Shown here piece by piece: positions 7,493 to 14,831 of a stretch of 64,000 bases of DNA. This DNA is from Aeromonas popoffii. GTDB taxonomy: Bacteria; Pseudomonadota; Gammaproteobacteria; Enterobacterales; Aeromonadaceae. The notes under the pieces are model-generated. The model ran no database searches. It was not told the DNA's origin and saw nothing but the letters and a program-made list of their open reading frames with translations. A program made the translations under genes and the position numbers. The stretch is taken from the NCBI RefSeq assembly GCF_000820025.1, contig NZ_CDBI01000066.1, positions 1-64,000 of the forward strand, read 5' to 3'. The number at the start of each line of letters is the position of its first letter. Positions within the stretch are counted from its first letter, which is position 1.

Positions 7493-8980
7493 CTAGCGGC
7501 CGCCTTTGGTAGTGGCAGCCGTGGCGTTGGCCAGCATGGCTTCCACCCGCTTGGCCAGTTCGGGAAAGTGCTCCAGCATGGATTCCCTCGCCAGTACCCA
7601 GGCGGCAAACGCCTCGGCAGCCATCTCTTTGCCATTGGTTCCGGCATATTCGGTAATCAGGCCAATACCGGTGAGATTAGGCTCCCCGGCCCAGAAGTGA
7701 ACCTGATGGCCGAGCTCATGCAACCAAGTCGAGATCCGCTGGGCCGATTCCCCCAGTTTACCGCCTACATTGGCCGACACACTCCAGTGACGACGCAAGG
7801 TTTCGCCACTGGTACCTCTTGGCAGCCATTGGCGCGGACCGCTATTTGCGTGGGCATCAGTCAGCACTTCGGTGGCCGCCGCTTGCACCGCCTGCATATC
7901 CACCGTCTTTAAAGTATCGCCCCCCTTTACCTTGATAACCAGATGATCCCAGCTGGTTGCGGTAAAGCCGTTGACCCTGCTGGCCCGGCGCGCATAGTAA
8001 AAGGAGCGCACCAGGTACGGGTCTTTACCCAGGTAATCAGCAATCGCCGGGGCAATCTTGAGCCCTGCCGCCCCCTTCCCCATTTCGGTCTGCTTGATAA
8101 ACAACGTTTTGACCGGATGCGCCTTGAGGAACGCCGCCAACGGTTCGCGCTGGGGGGCTGGCAACTTGGCCAGCAGATCACTCAAACCCTGTGCAGTGAC
8201 GCCTTTAACGCTGGAGAAGGCGCTCTCCACTATCCGCTCTGGCAGCCGCGCTGCCAACGCAGGCTTGGCCGCTTCGCGTTTGGCCACTGCTTTGGTCAGC
8301 TCTGCCGGGGTCTGGGGGCGATAATCAAAGCCAGGATCGATACCTTTGGGGATCTTGTGCAACTCCCCGGTGGCCTTGTCCACCCACTCATATTCGCCAT
8401 CGTCCGGGGCCTTGCCCACCACCAAGCCGCGCCGCTTGAGGTCGGCCCCGGAGAGCAGGAATTTCTTGCACTTGCAGCCATAGCCATTGCTCGGGCTGTG
8501 TGTCTCCCACCAGGGGTGATCCACCGGCAGCACCAGGTTGTTCCACTTGAGGTGCAACTCCCTGGGGTGCTCGGAGTCCCCGTGACGATAGAGCGCATAG
8601 GGGCGTTTGTGCTTGATTCGCTGGATCTGCTCTTCACGCCCGGCGTTATAGCTCTGGCGCAGGTTGGTCTCGAAGATGACGCGAGAGCGCCACGACGCCG
8701 GGCCGGTATGCTCCCAACCGTGGCGGGCCACAATCTCCTTGAACGCCTTCTGAAAGGCCCCGATGGATTGTCCTTCACTGATCGCCTTGTCTACCGCACC
8801 ACGCAAGTCAGCCAACAGATCCCTTTTGGTGGCCCCCGCCACCATAAAGGCGCGGTTATGGGCATCGCGCCACACATCGGCCCAGCGTTCGCTCGGCATA
8901 TCAAGCTTCTGGCGAAAGAAGGCGATCGCCTCGGTAAAGGGCAAGGAGCCATATCTGACTGGCGAAGAGCGAACCGGCAT
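7493..8980 (-). CDS. F: Mu gp30 (gpF-like) minor head protein with C-terminal HELGH zincin-like domain
   Basis: 495 aa. Residues about 100-177 carry the MuF head-morphogenesis signature: FETNLRQSYNAGREEQ, then LHLKWNNLVLPVDHPWW and YGCKCKKFLLS. After about residue 290 an additional domain contains HELGH (residues 421-425, DNA 7706-7720) followed by KEMAAEAFAAW at 451-461, whose Glu452 or Glu456 could be the third zinc ligand of an HExxH metalloprotease. MuF C-terminal extensions are known to vary and can be toxin-like, so an effector delivered with the virion is one possibility. The other is an inactive or structural extension. Overlaps portal by 1 base. Confidence 0.85.
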   Translation of the reverse strand: MPVRSSPVRYGSLPFTEAIAFFRQKLDMPSERWADVWRDAHNRAFMVAGATKRDLLADLRGAVDKAISEGQSIGAFQKAFKEIVARHGWEHTGPASWRSRVIFETNLRQSYNAGREEQIQRIKHKRPYALYRHGDSEHPRELHLKWNNLVLPVDHPWWETHSPSNGYGCKCKKFLLSGADLKRRGLVVGKAPDDGEYEWVDKATGELHKIPKGIDPGFDYRPQTPAELTKAVAKREAAKPALAARLPERIVESAFSSVKGVTAQGLSDLLAKLPAPQREPLAAFLKAHPVKTLFIKQTEMGKGAAGLKIAPAIADYLGKDPYLVRSFYYARRASRVNGFTATSWDHLVIKVKGGDTLKTVDMQAVQAAATEVLTDAHANSGPRQWLPRGTSGETLRRHWSVSANVGGKLGESAQRISTWLHELGHQVHFWAGEPNLTGIGLITEYAGTNGKEMAAEAFAAWVLARESMLEHFPELAKRVEAMLANATAATTKGGR

Positions 8981-10563
8981 CAGCGGCCCTCCTCCATCTC
9001 AAGCATGCCGAGCAGCTCGCTGGCGGCGATGGCTTGTGCCATCAGCGCCCCCAGTTCGTCATGGCTGAGCTCAGGCTCCATTGCCAACAAGCCATCCCGG
9101 ATCTCCTCCAGGGTGGTGGCCTGCATCACCAGTGCCTGGACAGCATCGGTCATTCCTGCCAGCAAAGGGGCTGCTTCGGCCTGCAGTCTGGCCAATTGGG
9201 CATCGTTGTTATCTCCCTGCGCATCTTTATGTGCGGCCAGTGTCGCCAGTCCCTGACGGGTCAGCCGAGCCTTGAGCTCAGCCTCCCCTGTTGCGCCCCG
9301 GTTATCCTGAATGGCCAATACCTCATCCTGGGCGGTGGGCACCGGGATCTGCAGCTTGTCATAGACCCACTGGGTCGGGATCTTCATGCCGATAGAGACC
9401 AGAGTGCGCAGCGGCCCCGCCAGTTGCTGCATATCCTCCGGCTCGGTCACGTCGAACTCCAGCCGGGGACTGCGGCGCGGGCCCTGATAGCTCTTGCCGT
9501 TCAGGGCATAGAGCGGATAGACCAGATCGCGGGTCAGGGTGGCGGCCAGCTGGCGTAGGTCGGCATCTCGCACTTCCTGGCGCACCTCGTTATGGACATT
9601 GCCCAGGGCATTGGTCGAGCTCTTGCCATCGGCCTGCGAGGTCAAGGTGCCCCCCAGAATGGCCTTGCTCATGGATCGCTCGCACCACTCCATCATCACC
9701 ACGAAGGGATCAGCCTGACCGCTGGCGGCGTTCTGGAACTCAATATCCATCCCACGCGGAATAATGCCCCCGGCGTTATGACCGATGGAGAGCACTGCCT
9801 GCAGCAGGGTGGCCTTCTCTTTCTCGGTCGCCCCTTCCGGGTATTTGCCCAGCCGCACCGGCAGACCGTAGATCTCCAGAAACTCGGCGAGATCCCGCAC
9901 GCTGTAGTTCTTGAACAGAAAGGGCCAGATCAGGGTACGGACAAGGCCGGTGCGCGCCAGATATCCCGATTTGGACTTGGCCTTGTGCAGCAGCCAGCCA
10001 AAGGGATTGAGCGCAACCCCCTCGTGGCTGTTATCACGCAGCCGCAGCTGGTTGCGATCGTCCGGGTGGGTCTGGAACCAGGCGGGATCGCGCCAGATGA
10101 TGCCCTTGGGGAGCTGCAACCCCTCCACCAGCTCCCAGCCGCAGAACTCCTGGGCACAAAACCCCTTGAGCACCGCATCGGTGGCGTCAAAGATGGCATC
10201 GTCGAACCAGGTAAAATCCTCAATCAGCTCGCGGATCATCTCGCTGTCGCGCTTCTCCGCCGGGGTGGTATTGCGGGGCGGCTCGATTGTCCAGCTCACC
10301 CCCAGCAGAGCGCGGCGACGCTTGCCCAGCTCACTTTGCAGGTGGGCGTCTTTCTCCTCCATGTCTTCGGCCAGTTCGCACTGGGCGATCAGGTTGCCCT
10401 GTTCTGCTTCCTTCAATGCGGCTGCCGCCCTGCTCGGGGTAAGCCCCACCGTGGGGTGTTCACTGTAGTGACGGCGCAACTGGGCCAGTGCCGCCGAGTT
10501 CTCGGTCTGCGGCTCTTTTTCAAGTCGCAGGGGATTGCCGTTGATATCGATGATCCTGCCCAT
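8980..10563 (-). CDS. Mu gp29 portal protein (DUF935)
   Basis: 527 aa, starting MGRIIDINGNPLRLEKEPQTENSAALA. It contains GKRRRALLGVSWTIEPP, KGFCAQEFCGWELVEG, RLGKYPEGATEKEKATLLQAV and MSKAILGGTLTSQADGKSS, all conserved landmarks of the DUF935 portal family. It forms the dodecameric DNA gate of the head. One-base overlaps with the terminase gene upstream and the MuF gene downstream place it in a tightly coupled packaging block. Confidence 0.93.
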   Translation of the reverse strand: MGRIIDINGNPLRLEKEPQTENSAALAQLRRHYSEHPTVGLTPSRAAAALKEAEQGNLIAQCELAEDMEEKDAHLQSELGKRRRALLGVSWTIEPPRNTTPAEKRDSEMIRELIEDFTWFDDAIFDATDAVLKGFCAQEFCGWELVEGLQLPKGIIWRDPAWFQTHPDDRNQLRLRDNSHEGVALNPFGWLLHKAKSKSGYLARTGLVRTLIWPFLFKNYSVRDLAEFLEIYGLPVRLGKYPEGATEKEKATLLQAVLSIGHNAGGIIPRGMDIEFQNAASGQADPFVVMMEWCERSMSKAILGGTLTSQADGKSSTNALGNVHNEVRQEVRDADLRQLAATLTRDLVYPLYALNGKSYQGPRRSPRLEFDVTEPEDMQQLAGPLRTLVSIGMKIPTQWVYDKLQIPVPTAQDEVLAIQDNRGATGEAELKARLTRQGLATLAAHKDAQGDNNDAQLARLQAEAAPLLAGMTDAVQALVMQATTLEEIRDGLLAMEPELSHDELGALMAQAIAASELLGMLEMEEGR

Positions 10564-12134
10564 TACCAGGCCCCTCTTTCGAACGAATGATGGTGATCGC
10601 CCCTTGCTTCATCGCGCTTGTTGGGCAGAGGGGTGAACTCGATAGCGCCCCCCTCCATCCAGCTGGCCCGCACCGCCATGGCCAGGGCCACTGCAAAGTC
10701 ACCGTGGCGCTGTTGGCCCCCTTGGCCTGTGTTCTTGCCCTTGTCGATCTTGGGGATGCCGTTGATGACCTGGATTTTCCCCAAGTCATCCTGCACGTCT
10801 GCATGGCGCGGGATTGTCAGGTTGCCATCCTCAAATTCCGCCTTGAGCTTGGGCATCCACTCTCGGTACCAGGGGTCATTGAGCATCACGCACTCGATCA
10901 TCCCGGCCCCCCAGCGCAAGCGGGCGGCCTCTGCCAGATAGCCGCCGTTACCGGTGGCATCGAAGGCCGCCGCCGTGAAACGGTGCAGCCCAATCAGCAG
11001 GTAGAACAGGATCTGGCGCTGACTCTCATAGGGGGCGTTGATCAGCTCCACCACAAAAGGCACCCGTTTGCGCAAGTTGGTGGCGAGGGAAAGCGGCACG
11101 AACACCGACAAATCCCCCTTACGGGCGAAGTCTTCGCCCAGCACATGGCGGCAACTGCGGTCGAGCGCTTCCAGACAGGGTTTTAGGTTCTCCTCGCACC
11201 AGATATCCACTACCGCCTTGCGGGTCTCCTCGCTTTGCAGCTCGAAGTCCTTGGGCGCGGTAAAGCGCAGGATGGGAATATCCGGCTGCATGGCCCGCTC
11301 AATCAGCACCCGCTTGATATAGGCGCCGCTGCTCTGCTTGGGCACGCAGAAATACTCCTCCAGGGCGTCTTCTTCGGTGGCCGTGTCCTTGAGCAGACCC
11401 GCCTTCCAGGCTTCCTCTGCCTCCGGTGTCCAGGGCGTGCCCTTGACCTGGCAGATGCGGCGATAAAGCCCCTGCCGACAGGCGTCGTCCAGGGTGATGG
11501 TATGAATGGAGTAGCGTTTCTTCCCTGCCCGGCTGTCATTGATGAGCTGGTTAAACAGGTTATCCACCCCGTTGTGGGTGCTGATGAGGCGCACCCTGGC
11601 GCCCCACATGGTTAGTGCCAGCGCCGCTTTCAGTACCTCGGCCAGCCGGTCGTGGAAAGCGGCCTCGTCGATGGTCACATTGCCCTGCATCCCCCGCAGG
11701 TTGCTGGGATTACTGGAGAGCGCCTGTACTTTGAAGCCGGAGGCGAAATAGACCACGAAGGTGAGGATGGCTTTATCCTCATCGTCGGTGAATACCTCCT
11801 CCTGGATCTCACCGGCTGCCTTGTTGAACGCCTTGGCCCACATGGCCACGGCGTCGATAAACTCGCGGGCCATCTCCTTGTTGCTGCCCACGTAAAAGTG
11901 ATGGCCACCGCCAGCCGCCTTTGCGCGAGAGGCCGTGAGCGTGGCATCGGCGGCCTCTGCCCAAGTGATGCCGGTACGGCGGCTCTTCTCGGCGATCTTG
12001 AGCGGGCTCTCGTCGGCGATCCACATCTTCTGATAAGGCAGCAGCACCTCATCCGGGCTGTATTCGGTGCCGAGCTCCTGCGCCAACTGCTGGGAACGGG
12101 CGATTGCGGTCTGCTCCATAGGGCTCTCGCTCAT
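10563..12134 (-). CDS. Mu gp28 terminase large subunit
   Basis: 523 aa ATPase/nuclease for headful packaging. KSRRTGITWAEAADA near residue 48 is the Walker-A-like segment of this family. GMQGNVTIDEAAFHDRL carries the Walker B acidic pair, and LISTHNGVDNLFNQL the coupling motif. FDATGNGGYLAEA and the later D residues belong to the nuclease part. It shares one base with the gp27 stop and one with the portal start. Confidence 0.93.
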   Translation of the reverse strand: MSESPMEQTAIARSQQLAQELGTEYSPDEVLLPYQKMWIADESPLKIAEKSRRTGITWAEAADATLTASRAKAAGGGHHFYVGSNKEMAREFIDAVAMWAKAFNKAAGEIQEEVFTDDEDKAILTFVVYFASGFKVQALSSNPSNLRGMQGNVTIDEAAFHDRLAEVLKAALALTMWGARVRLISTHNGVDNLFNQLINDSRAGKKRYSIHTITLDDACRQGLYRRICQVKGTPWTPEAEEAWKAGLLKDTATEEDALEEYFCVPKQSSGAYIKRVLIERAMQPDIPILRFTAPKDFELQSEETRKAVVDIWCEENLKPCLEALDRSCRHVLGEDFARKGDLSVFVPLSLATNLRKRVPFVVELINAPYESQRQILFYLLIGLHRFTAAAFDATGNGGYLAEAARLRWGAGMIECVMLNDPWYREWMPKLKAEFEDGNLTIPRHADVQDDLGKIQVINGIPKIDKGKNTGQGGQQRHGDFAVALAMAVRASWMEGGAIEFTPLPNKRDEARGDHHHSFERGAW

Positions 12135-12709
12135 CAGGCAATCCCCAGAATTTCACGGCGAATGGCTGCAGCAGCTTCACCGCTCAACCCCGTCTGGGTG
12201 ACGATCGCCTCTGTCTTGGCGGCCACCTCTTCGGCGAAGGCCTGGCGGATCTCCTTCTCCCGCTTGTGACTCTGCATGGCGGTGGATTCGAGCCGCTGGG
12301 CCGCCAGCATGGCGTTTTTCAGCATGTCGATATCCACCGCCTCCTCCGGGTTTTGCACCTGGGCCAGCATCGCCTTGAACAGCTGGGATCGGCCCAGCTC
12401 CAGGATGAGCTTGGTGGTCTCCCCCATCGGCTTGTCACCGAGTTGGGAAGTCAGGGCCGCTGTGGTTTCGCGCAAATCCCGCAGGTGCTGGCCCACCTGC
12501 TCCACCTGGCTGGCGTGGCGACTGAGCCCGGAGCGGGAAAGCTTGAGATCGTCCGGCAACCCGGCCTCTTCGATCAGACCATTTATCTCATCCAGAATGG
12601 CGGCCTGGCTGTTGCCCTTGTCCCGTAGCATGGCATTGAGGGCATCGCGGATAGGCTCGGGTAGCAGCCACACCTTGCTGGCGCGGCCACGGGTCGGTTT
12701 CTCGGCCAT
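12134..12709 (-). CDS. Mu gp27 terminase small subunit (DUF3486)
   Basis: 191 aa, starting MAEKPTRGRASKVWLLPEPIRDALNAMLRD and containing LSRSGLSRHASQVEQVGQHLRDLRE, the standard DUF3486 pattern with an N-terminal helix-turn-helix for recognising packaging DNA. It lies 12 bp after the gp26-like gene and overlaps the large subunit by one base. Confidence 0.92.
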   Translation of the reverse strand: MAEKPTRGRASKVWLLPEPIRDALNAMLRDKGNSQAAILDEINGLIEEAGLPDDLKLSRSGLSRHASQVEQVGQHLRDLRETTAALTSQLGDKPMGETTKLILELGRSQLFKAMLAQVQNPEEAVDIDMLKNAMLAAQRLESTAMQSHKREKEIRQAFAEEVAAKTEAIVTQTGLSGEAAAAIRREILGIA

Positions 12710-12721
12710 GGCTAGTCCTCC

Positions 12722-13018
12722 TCAATCTTCAGCTCGGGGCTTCTTGATGCCAGGCACCACTGCCCGGCCCTCTGCAACCTCCTGACCCCGGCCGGTGAGG
12801 TGAGCCACCTGCACCGTGGCCAGCCGCTCAATACGCACCAGCCCCTGCTCTTCCAGCCAGGCCAGCAGCGTCTTCACCCGATCCCGTGTCACCCGGCCGG
12901 TACCCAGCTGATCGAGGCAGTCATTGAGGATCGACTCGTTGGCCGCACCACCGATATCCAGCAGGGAGCGCAAGATCACCAGGCGCTGCTGGGAATCCAA
13001 TATCGCTTGAATGCTCAT
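12722..13018 (-). CDS. Mu gp26-like winged-helix protein
   Basis: 98 aa. ILRSLLDIGGAANESILNDCLDQLG, then VTRDRVKTLLAWLEEQGLVRIERL, forms a winged-helix DNA-binding unit of the ArsR-like type found at the gp26 position of Mu-like phages. It overlaps the gp25-like gene by 4 bp. Function is unproven; a packaging or late regulatory role is inferred from place. Confidence 0.8.
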   Translation of the reverse strand: MSIQAILDSQQRLVILRSLLDIGGAANESILNDCLDQLGTGRVTRDRVKTLLAWLEEQGLVRIERLATVQVAHLTGRGQEVAEGRAVVPGIKKPRAED

Positions 13019-13329
13019 GGCTTCTCCTTCTGTACCGCTGCAAGTTCATTCTCCAGCAGCATGTCGGCGAGGCGGCGGGCTTGGCGCAGCTCTGGCTTGA
13101 CCTCTCGCAGCTCACCGCGCAGCTCGCTTATCTCCAGCTGCAGCTTGTGCAGCTCCCGCTCGCTCGGCAGATCGATCAGCGCCTGCTCCACCCTCTGCAC
13201 CCGAGCCACCAGGGCGGTGAGATCTTCCCGTTTGGCGTAGGTCTTGGAGAGCAAGATGATGACCACCAACCCAACCAAACTGGCCAGGGCATACAAGGGC
13301 CCCCAGTTCCTAACGATGAATTCCCACAC
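13015..13329 (-). CDS. Mu gp25-like membrane protein (DUF2730), GTG start
   Basis: A GTG at 13329 is preceded six bases upstream by a perfect AAGGAGG, so translation most likely starts there (VWEFIVRNWGPLYALA...), giving 104 aa; an in-frame ATG at 13350 lacks a ribosome site. One N-terminal membrane helix (about residues 10-28) is followed by a coiled coil (VARVQRVEQALIDLPSERELHKLQLEISELRGELREVK written in parts: VARVQRVEQAL, ELHKLQLEISELRGEL). This matches DUF2730, a possible spanin-like or lysis-related protein. Confidence 0.8.
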   Translation of the reverse strand: MWEFIVRNWGPLYALASLVGLVVIILLSKTYAKREDLTALVARVQRVEQALIDLPSERELHKLQLEISELRGELREVKPELRQARRLADMLLENELAAVQKEKP

Positions 13330-13537
13330 GGACTGCCTCCTTGCGCTCATACAGGGTCTGGCACTCGATACAGCGCTCGGCACCCGGTTCTGCAACAAGG
13401 CGGGATGGCGGGATCGCGTCATCACAATCGCAACAAATGCCATCCCCCTGGGGCCTTGACCTTGTTTGATGGGATTGAATAAGGCGCCCGGTTCGCTCGG
13501 CGTCGAGTTGCTGGGCGCGGTCTATGAGGTCGCTCAA
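13310..13537 (-). CDS. TraR/DksA-family zinc finger protein
   Basis: 75 aa. CCDCDDAIPPSRLVAEPGAE then RCIECQTLYERK give the C4 zinc finger of TraR/DksA proteins, with an N-terminal helix MSDLIDRAQQLDAERT in place of the DksA coiled coil. Short TraR-like proteins are common in Mu-like and P2-like phages and can bind RNA polymerase. Overlaps the start of the DUF2730 gene by 20 bp. Confidence 0.9.
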   Translation of the reverse strand: MSDLIDRAQQLDAERTGRLIQSHQTRSRPQGDGICCDCDDAIPPSRLVAEPGAERCIECQTLYERKEAVRVGIHR

Positions 13538-13569
13538 GATCGTCTCCTTGCGGGCCGGTTACTTGACGA

Positions 13570-13791
13570 TCATTTAACAATCTGGGTCGCTTTGAGACGG
13601 CCCCAGATAGCAACCAGACCACCGACTGCGCTGGCCAGATCAACAAGGGTGGTGGCCAGACTGGCTTGGGTACCTACATCGACCGGCACACCGAACAGAC
13701 CGGCAATACCGGCGCCGACAGCAATCAGGCCGCCGATCACGGTGCGGCTCTTAAACGCCGATTTTGCTTGGGGTAACAGAGAATCAGCCAT
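13570..13791 (-). CDS. small membrane protein, candidate holin
   Basis: 73 aa from the ATG at 13791, which overlaps the end of the preceding gene by 8 bp. Two hydrophobic stretches are visible, TVIGGLIAVGAGIAGLFGV (about 18-36) and LASAVGGLVAIWG (about 52-64), with a charged C-terminus. It sits two genes after the endolysin. Size, topology and place suggest a holin; there is no sequence proof. Confidence 0.6.
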   Translation of the reverse strand: MADSLLPQAKSAFKSRTVIGGLIAVGAGIAGLFGVPVDVGTQASLATTLVDLASAVGGLVAIWGRLKATQIVK

Positions 13792-14113
13792 GTTGAGGCT
13801 CCTTATGTGGGGGTTGGTACTGACAGGGGGAAAATCGGGCACGGGCCCGCAGGCGATCCAGCTCGGTGACCGAACACCAGCCCTGATCGAACAGCGATTG
13901 GCGGGTGGCGTGGTGGCTGTAAAGCGGGATCGTCTCCAGGTCTGCACTGGTGGTGCTCGAAGCGGCCAGGTATGCCTTGAGGTGGGCGCGGCGCCCATCC
14001 TTGAAGCTGGCGAGATAACGGGGATTCTTGAGCTCGGGAATACCAAAACAGCCAGCGGCCTGGATCCCTTGCAACGCCTGACGGCGCTTGTTGATCAAGC
14101 TGGGTTTGCTCAT
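13784..14113 (-). CDS. hypothetical phage protein in lysis block
   Basis: 109 aa from ATG 14113 (MSKPSLINKRRQALQGIQAAGC), overlapping the endolysin stop by 4 bp. Basic N-terminal half, then DQGWCSVTELDRLRARARFSPC. No recognisable domain. Kept because of coupling on both sides in the lysis cluster. Longer starts upstream lie inside the endolysin gene and are unlikely. Confidence 0.6.
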   Translation of the reverse strand: MSKPSLINKRRQALQGIQAAGCFGIPELKNPRYLASFKDGRRAHLKAYLAASSTTSADLETIPLYSHHATRQSLFDQGWCSVTELDRLRARARFSPCQYQPPHKEPQHG

Positions 14114-14694
14114 GCCACCTCCCCGAACCGGATCGAGAGCAGATAGCTTTGCAGGCGCAGCAAGCGGTTGACCCAACCCCAAGCGTTGGCCCATTGACTC
14201 GGGTCTTTGCGCACTATGCCCAGCATGTAGCTGGCGCGGATCTCCAGTAATCCAAGCAGCAGGGCGCGGCCACCATCCCGACCGGTCTTGGCGGCCAGCA
14301 CCCGCAAGGTTTGCTGGCCCAGCACCCCATCGGCCAGGATGCCCAGTGCCTGCTGCAGCTGACGCACCGAACGGCCAGGGCCGTGATGCACAGCCCCATC
14401 GAACAGCGCGATGGCAATCAGCGGGCAGACGCTATCGACCCGATCACAGCGGGCGGGTAACCAGTAGTTGGATCGGTAAAACAATTCGGTGTGAGCAGGT
14501 GTCAGATCGCGAATGGCGATATCTGGTTGGCCGTCTCGATCGAGGTCGGCCATGCCGTCCTTCTTGCCATCGGCGGCATCGGCGATACCGTACTTGGTAT
14601 GACCACCCCGGTCTGCCGGGTGATTGACCTCGCCCCCTTCCACATCGGGACGAAGCAACCAGGCAAGAGCAATGGGGTAGGTATCAGGCAACAT
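14110..14694 (-). CDS. lys: Mu gp22-type endolysin, N-acetylmuramidase (GH108)
   Basis: 194 aa. EGGEVNHPADRGGHTKYGIA near residue 19 carries the catalytic Glu and the conserved GG-HTKYGI block of GH108 lysozymes (Mu gp22). ALFDGAVHHGPGRSVRQLQQALG and ILADGVLGQQTLRVL form the C-terminal peptidoglycan-binding_3 part. It has no signal peptide, so it needs a holin. The start at 14694 lies four bases after a strong hairpin, whose GAGGGG arm is the only plausible ribosome site. Confidence 0.92.
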   Translation of the reverse strand: MLPDTYPIALAWLLRPDVEGGEVNHPADRGGHTKYGIADAADGKKDGMADLDRDGQPDIAIRDLTPAHTELFYRSNYWLPARCDRVDSVCPLIAIALFDGAVHHGPGRSVRQLQQALGILADGVLGQQTLRVLAAKTGRDGGRALLLGLLEIRASYMLGIVRKDPSQWANAWGWVNRLLRLQSYLLSIRFGEVA

Positions 14695-14697
14695 AAA

Positions 14698-14742
14698 AGG
14701 CCCCTCGATTAACTGCGTTATCCGCAGCGTACCGAGGGGCCT
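14698..14742 (-). terminator. strong hairpin with T4 immediately before the endolysin start
   Basis: On the minus strand AGGCCCCTCG (14742-14733) pairs with CGAGGGGCCT (14707-14698). An inner CTGCG/CGCAG stem (14727-14723 with 14717-14713) is also present. The hairpin is followed by TTTTATG, where ATG is the endolysin start. It can end transcription of the cargo gene 14832-16592. It also holds the GAGGGG ribosome site of the endolysin in its stem, so it may couple the two controls. Confidence 0.7.
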
Positions 14743-14750
14743 CTATGGCA

Positions 14751-14790
14751 GGGGTTTATGGTGGGTTACATGAAAATTAACTGTCTAACT
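14751..14790 (-). promoter_or_regulatory. candidate late promoter Plys (Mor/C-activated)
   Basis: TAACCCACCATAAACCCC (minus strand, 14768-14751) matches the sequence upstream of the protease gene at 17 of 18 bases. TTA-N6-TAA (14777-14788) upstream may be the activator dyad. Position corresponds to Plys of Mu. Inferred only. Confidence 0.45.
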
Positions 14791-14831
14791 TTTTGAATTC
14801 CGAATTGAGACATTCTTAAGCGACAATTTGC

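Noticed and set aside
7943-9256. 437-aa plus-strand frame over the MuF and portal genes
   Set aside because: Opposite to the late operon, no ribosome site, overlaps two well-recognised phage genes.
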